Below, piece by piece: positions 4,666 to 5,953 of a DNA stretch of 5,953 nucleotides. The first letter of the stretch is position 1. Each line of letters opens with the position of its first letter. Origin of the DNA: a bacterium (GTDB lineage Bacteria > Verrucomicrobiota > Verrucomicrobiae > JAJYAR01). The position numbers and the translations under genes were made by a program. A model generated the notes under the pieces. It was not told the DNA's origin, made no database searches, and saw nothing but the letters and a program-made list of their open reading frames with translations. The stretch is taken from NCBI GenBank assembly GCA_021779435.1, contig JAJYAR010000192.1, positions 1-5,953 of the forward strand, given 5' to 3'.

Positions 4666-5953
4666 CGGAGCGATTGGCCGCGCCGCGAAAATGCCGGTCC
4701 ACGTAGTCGCGCATCGCGAGTCCCAGGATCCAGTCGTTGATCACGAGGTACAGGTGACGCGGACGGCGCCAGGGAATGGAACGCAGGAAATGCAGCCACC
4801 GGACGGGACCGCCCGGGACGATGCCGCGCAGCAGGAACCGCAGCACGATCTGCGCCTGCTGTCGCGCCGGATAGGTCGTGTCGCGGACCGGATCTCCCAT
4901 GTAGCGCAGCTTGTTGCGGATCCGTTTCGCGATCGCGCCGTCGGCGGTCAGGGTCCGATAGAGCTGTTCGTACCCTTCGACGAGCTGCTCGTAGGTCATT
5001 CGCAAAGGCACGATGTTCGTCGCCGGCCGCGTATTGTCGGCACCGCCGTCCCCCGTCCGCAGCCGCCCTGCGGCCGCGAGCCGCTCGTGGAGCGGGGTCT
5101 TCGGCAGGGCGGTGAGCAGCCCCACCATGGCGAGCTGGATCCCGGACGCGAGCAGGAACCGCAGTTGCGACCCGAACGCCGCCGGGGTGTCGGTGTCGAA
5201 CCCGATGATCAGGCCGGCGAGGACGTCGATGCCGTACTCGTAGATTCTCCGGATCGAAACAAGCGCGTCCTCCGCCATGTTCTGGGTCTTCTTCGCGAGC
5301 TTCAGCGCTTCGGGGTCCGGCGACTCCACGCCGATGAACACCCAGGTGAATCCCGCCTCGCGGCACAGCGCAAGCAGTTCGGGCTGTCGCGCGAGGTTGA
5401 TCGACACTTCGGTGCCGAACCGGAACGGATTGCCGTGACGGCGCTGATACCCGACGAGAAACGCCAGCAGTGCCCGCGCGACCGCGGGGTTGCCGATGAG
5501 ATTGTCGTCGACGAAAAAAACGCTGCGCACACCCTGCACGCGCAGCGCATCGAGTTCGCGCTCGACCTGCGCAAGCGACTTGTGCCGCGGCTTGCGACCG
5601 AACATCACGATGATGTCGCAGAACTCGCAGCGATACGGGCACCCTCGCGAGAACTGCATCGTCGCGGTCGTGTAGCGGGAGAGCCGCAGCAGATCGAAGC
5701 GCGGCGTCGGCGACCACGCGAGGTCGACCACCTCCGTTTCCCGATACAACGCGGCGGGCGGCGCGCCGCGCCGTTCATAATCGGCGCAGAACTGCGGCCA
5801 GATCCGCTCGGACTCCCCCGAAACCACGGTATCGGCGATCCCCGCATAGCGTTCGGGGCACAGGGACGCGAAGCTGCCGCCGGCGACGGTGTGATAGCCC
5901 TCGCTTCGATAGTGCCGGAGCAGCGCACACTGGCGCTCGAACTGCACGCCCAT
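4658..5953 (-). CDS. B12-binding radical SAM protein, DUF4070-like; 5' end beyond the window
   Basis: 431 residues are visible. The radical SAM cluster motif is C105-x3-C109-x2-C112 in RGCPYRCEFCDIIVMFGR, which would bind a 4Fe-4S cluster that cleaves S-adenosylmethionine. The TIM-barrel follows, with VFFVDDNLIGN (145-155), a strand ending FIGVESPD (206-213) and VLAGLIIGFD (244-253). The residues before the cluster (about 1-55, with VAGG at 23-26) look like the last part of a cobalamin-binding domain. The C-terminal region (about 310-420) resembles DUF4070. Family members carry about 70-80 more residues at the front, so the Met codon at the very edge (5953-5951) is probably internal and the gene is cut by the window. 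Relatives include cobalamin-dependent methylases such as HpnP, but the substrate cannot be named. It is convergent with the kinase operon, 15 bases apart, and probably functionally separate. Confidence 0.88.
   Translation of the reverse strand: MGVQFERQCALLRHYRSEGYHTVAGGSFASLCPERYAGIADTVVSGESERIWPQFCADYERRGAPPAALYRETEVVDLAWSPTPRFDLLRLSRYTTATMQFSRGCPYRCEFCDIIVMFGRKPRHKSLAQVERELDALRVQGVRSVFFVDDNLIGNPAVARALLAFLVGYQRRHGNPFRFGTEVSINLARQPELLALCREAGFTWVFIGVESPDPEALKLAKKTQNMAEDALVSIRRIYEYGIDVLAGLIIGFDTDTPAAFGSQLRFLLASGIQLAMVGLLTALPKTPLHERLAAAGRLRTGDGGADNTRPATNIVPLRMTYEQLVEGYEQLYRTLTADGAIAKRIRNKLRYMGDPVRDTTYPARQQAQIVLRFLLRGIVPGGPVRWLHFLRSIPWRRPRHLYLVINDWILGLAMRDYVDRHFRGAANRSAP

Noticed and set aside
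4584..5717. Second minus-strand frame within the radical SAM region
   Set aside because: It is an Arg/Ala-rich out-of-frame reading of the radical SAM gene, with no motif of its own.
1..5953. CRISPR arrays, tRNA or rRNA genes, insertion sequences, integrase or attachment sites
   Set aside because: No regularly spaced direct repeats, RNA-gene signatures, transposase or integrase motifs, or terminal inverted repeats were seen on reading either strand.

Overview
The window is GC-rich (roughly two thirds G+C by eye, not counted) and densely coding, with strongly G/C-ending codons. The GcvA-type LysR regulator, a DUF4070-like radical SAM protein and the general style suggest a proteobacterium, most likely a betaproteobacterium (Rhodocyclales or Burkholderiales). 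That assignment is inference from style, not from a marker gene.

Layout, left to right. Positions 1-89 hold no gene I can defend. A convergent rho-independent terminator (about 92-119, reading +) overlaps the last codons of a LysR-type regulator on the minus strand (90-1043). A divergent control region of about 218 bp (1044-1261) follows. It contains the one clearly AT-rich patch in the window, with a 13-nt dyad beside the lysR start, and a GC-rich leader with two overlapping, mutually exclusive stem-loops. Four plus-strand genes then form an apparent operon: a TerY/YegL-type von Willebrand A protein (1262-1933), a PP2C-type protein phosphatase (2012-2767), an atypical Ser/Thr protein kinase with a zinc-ribbon-like motif and a C-terminal membrane segment (2805-4094), and a YciB/IspZ-like multi-pass membrane protein (4091-4642), whose ATG overlaps the kinase stop codon as ATGA. 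Fifteen bases further on, in the opposite orientation, is the C-terminal and catalytic part of a B12-binding radical SAM protein (4658-5953), which runs off the right edge.

The central set is a TerY-type VWA / PP2C / kinase 'phosphorylation triad'. It is the same gene trio as E. coli yegL, yegK (pphC) and yegI. From the literature as I recall it, such triads were described by comparative genomics as Ter-linked stress or signalling modules, and a TerY-P system was reported among antiviral defence systems. The inferred logic is reversible protein phosphorylation: the kinase adds phosphate, the PP2C enzyme removes it, and the VWA protein acts as a metal-dependent adaptor. Here the kinase appears membrane-tethered and is translationally coupled to a YciB-like membrane protein, which suggests that the membrane or cell envelope is the site of sensing or output. 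That fourth member, the divergent LysR gene, and the stem-loops in the leader and in the VWA-PP2C gap are the parts most worth following up. The radical SAM gene is probably a neighbour and not part of the system, because it is convergent.
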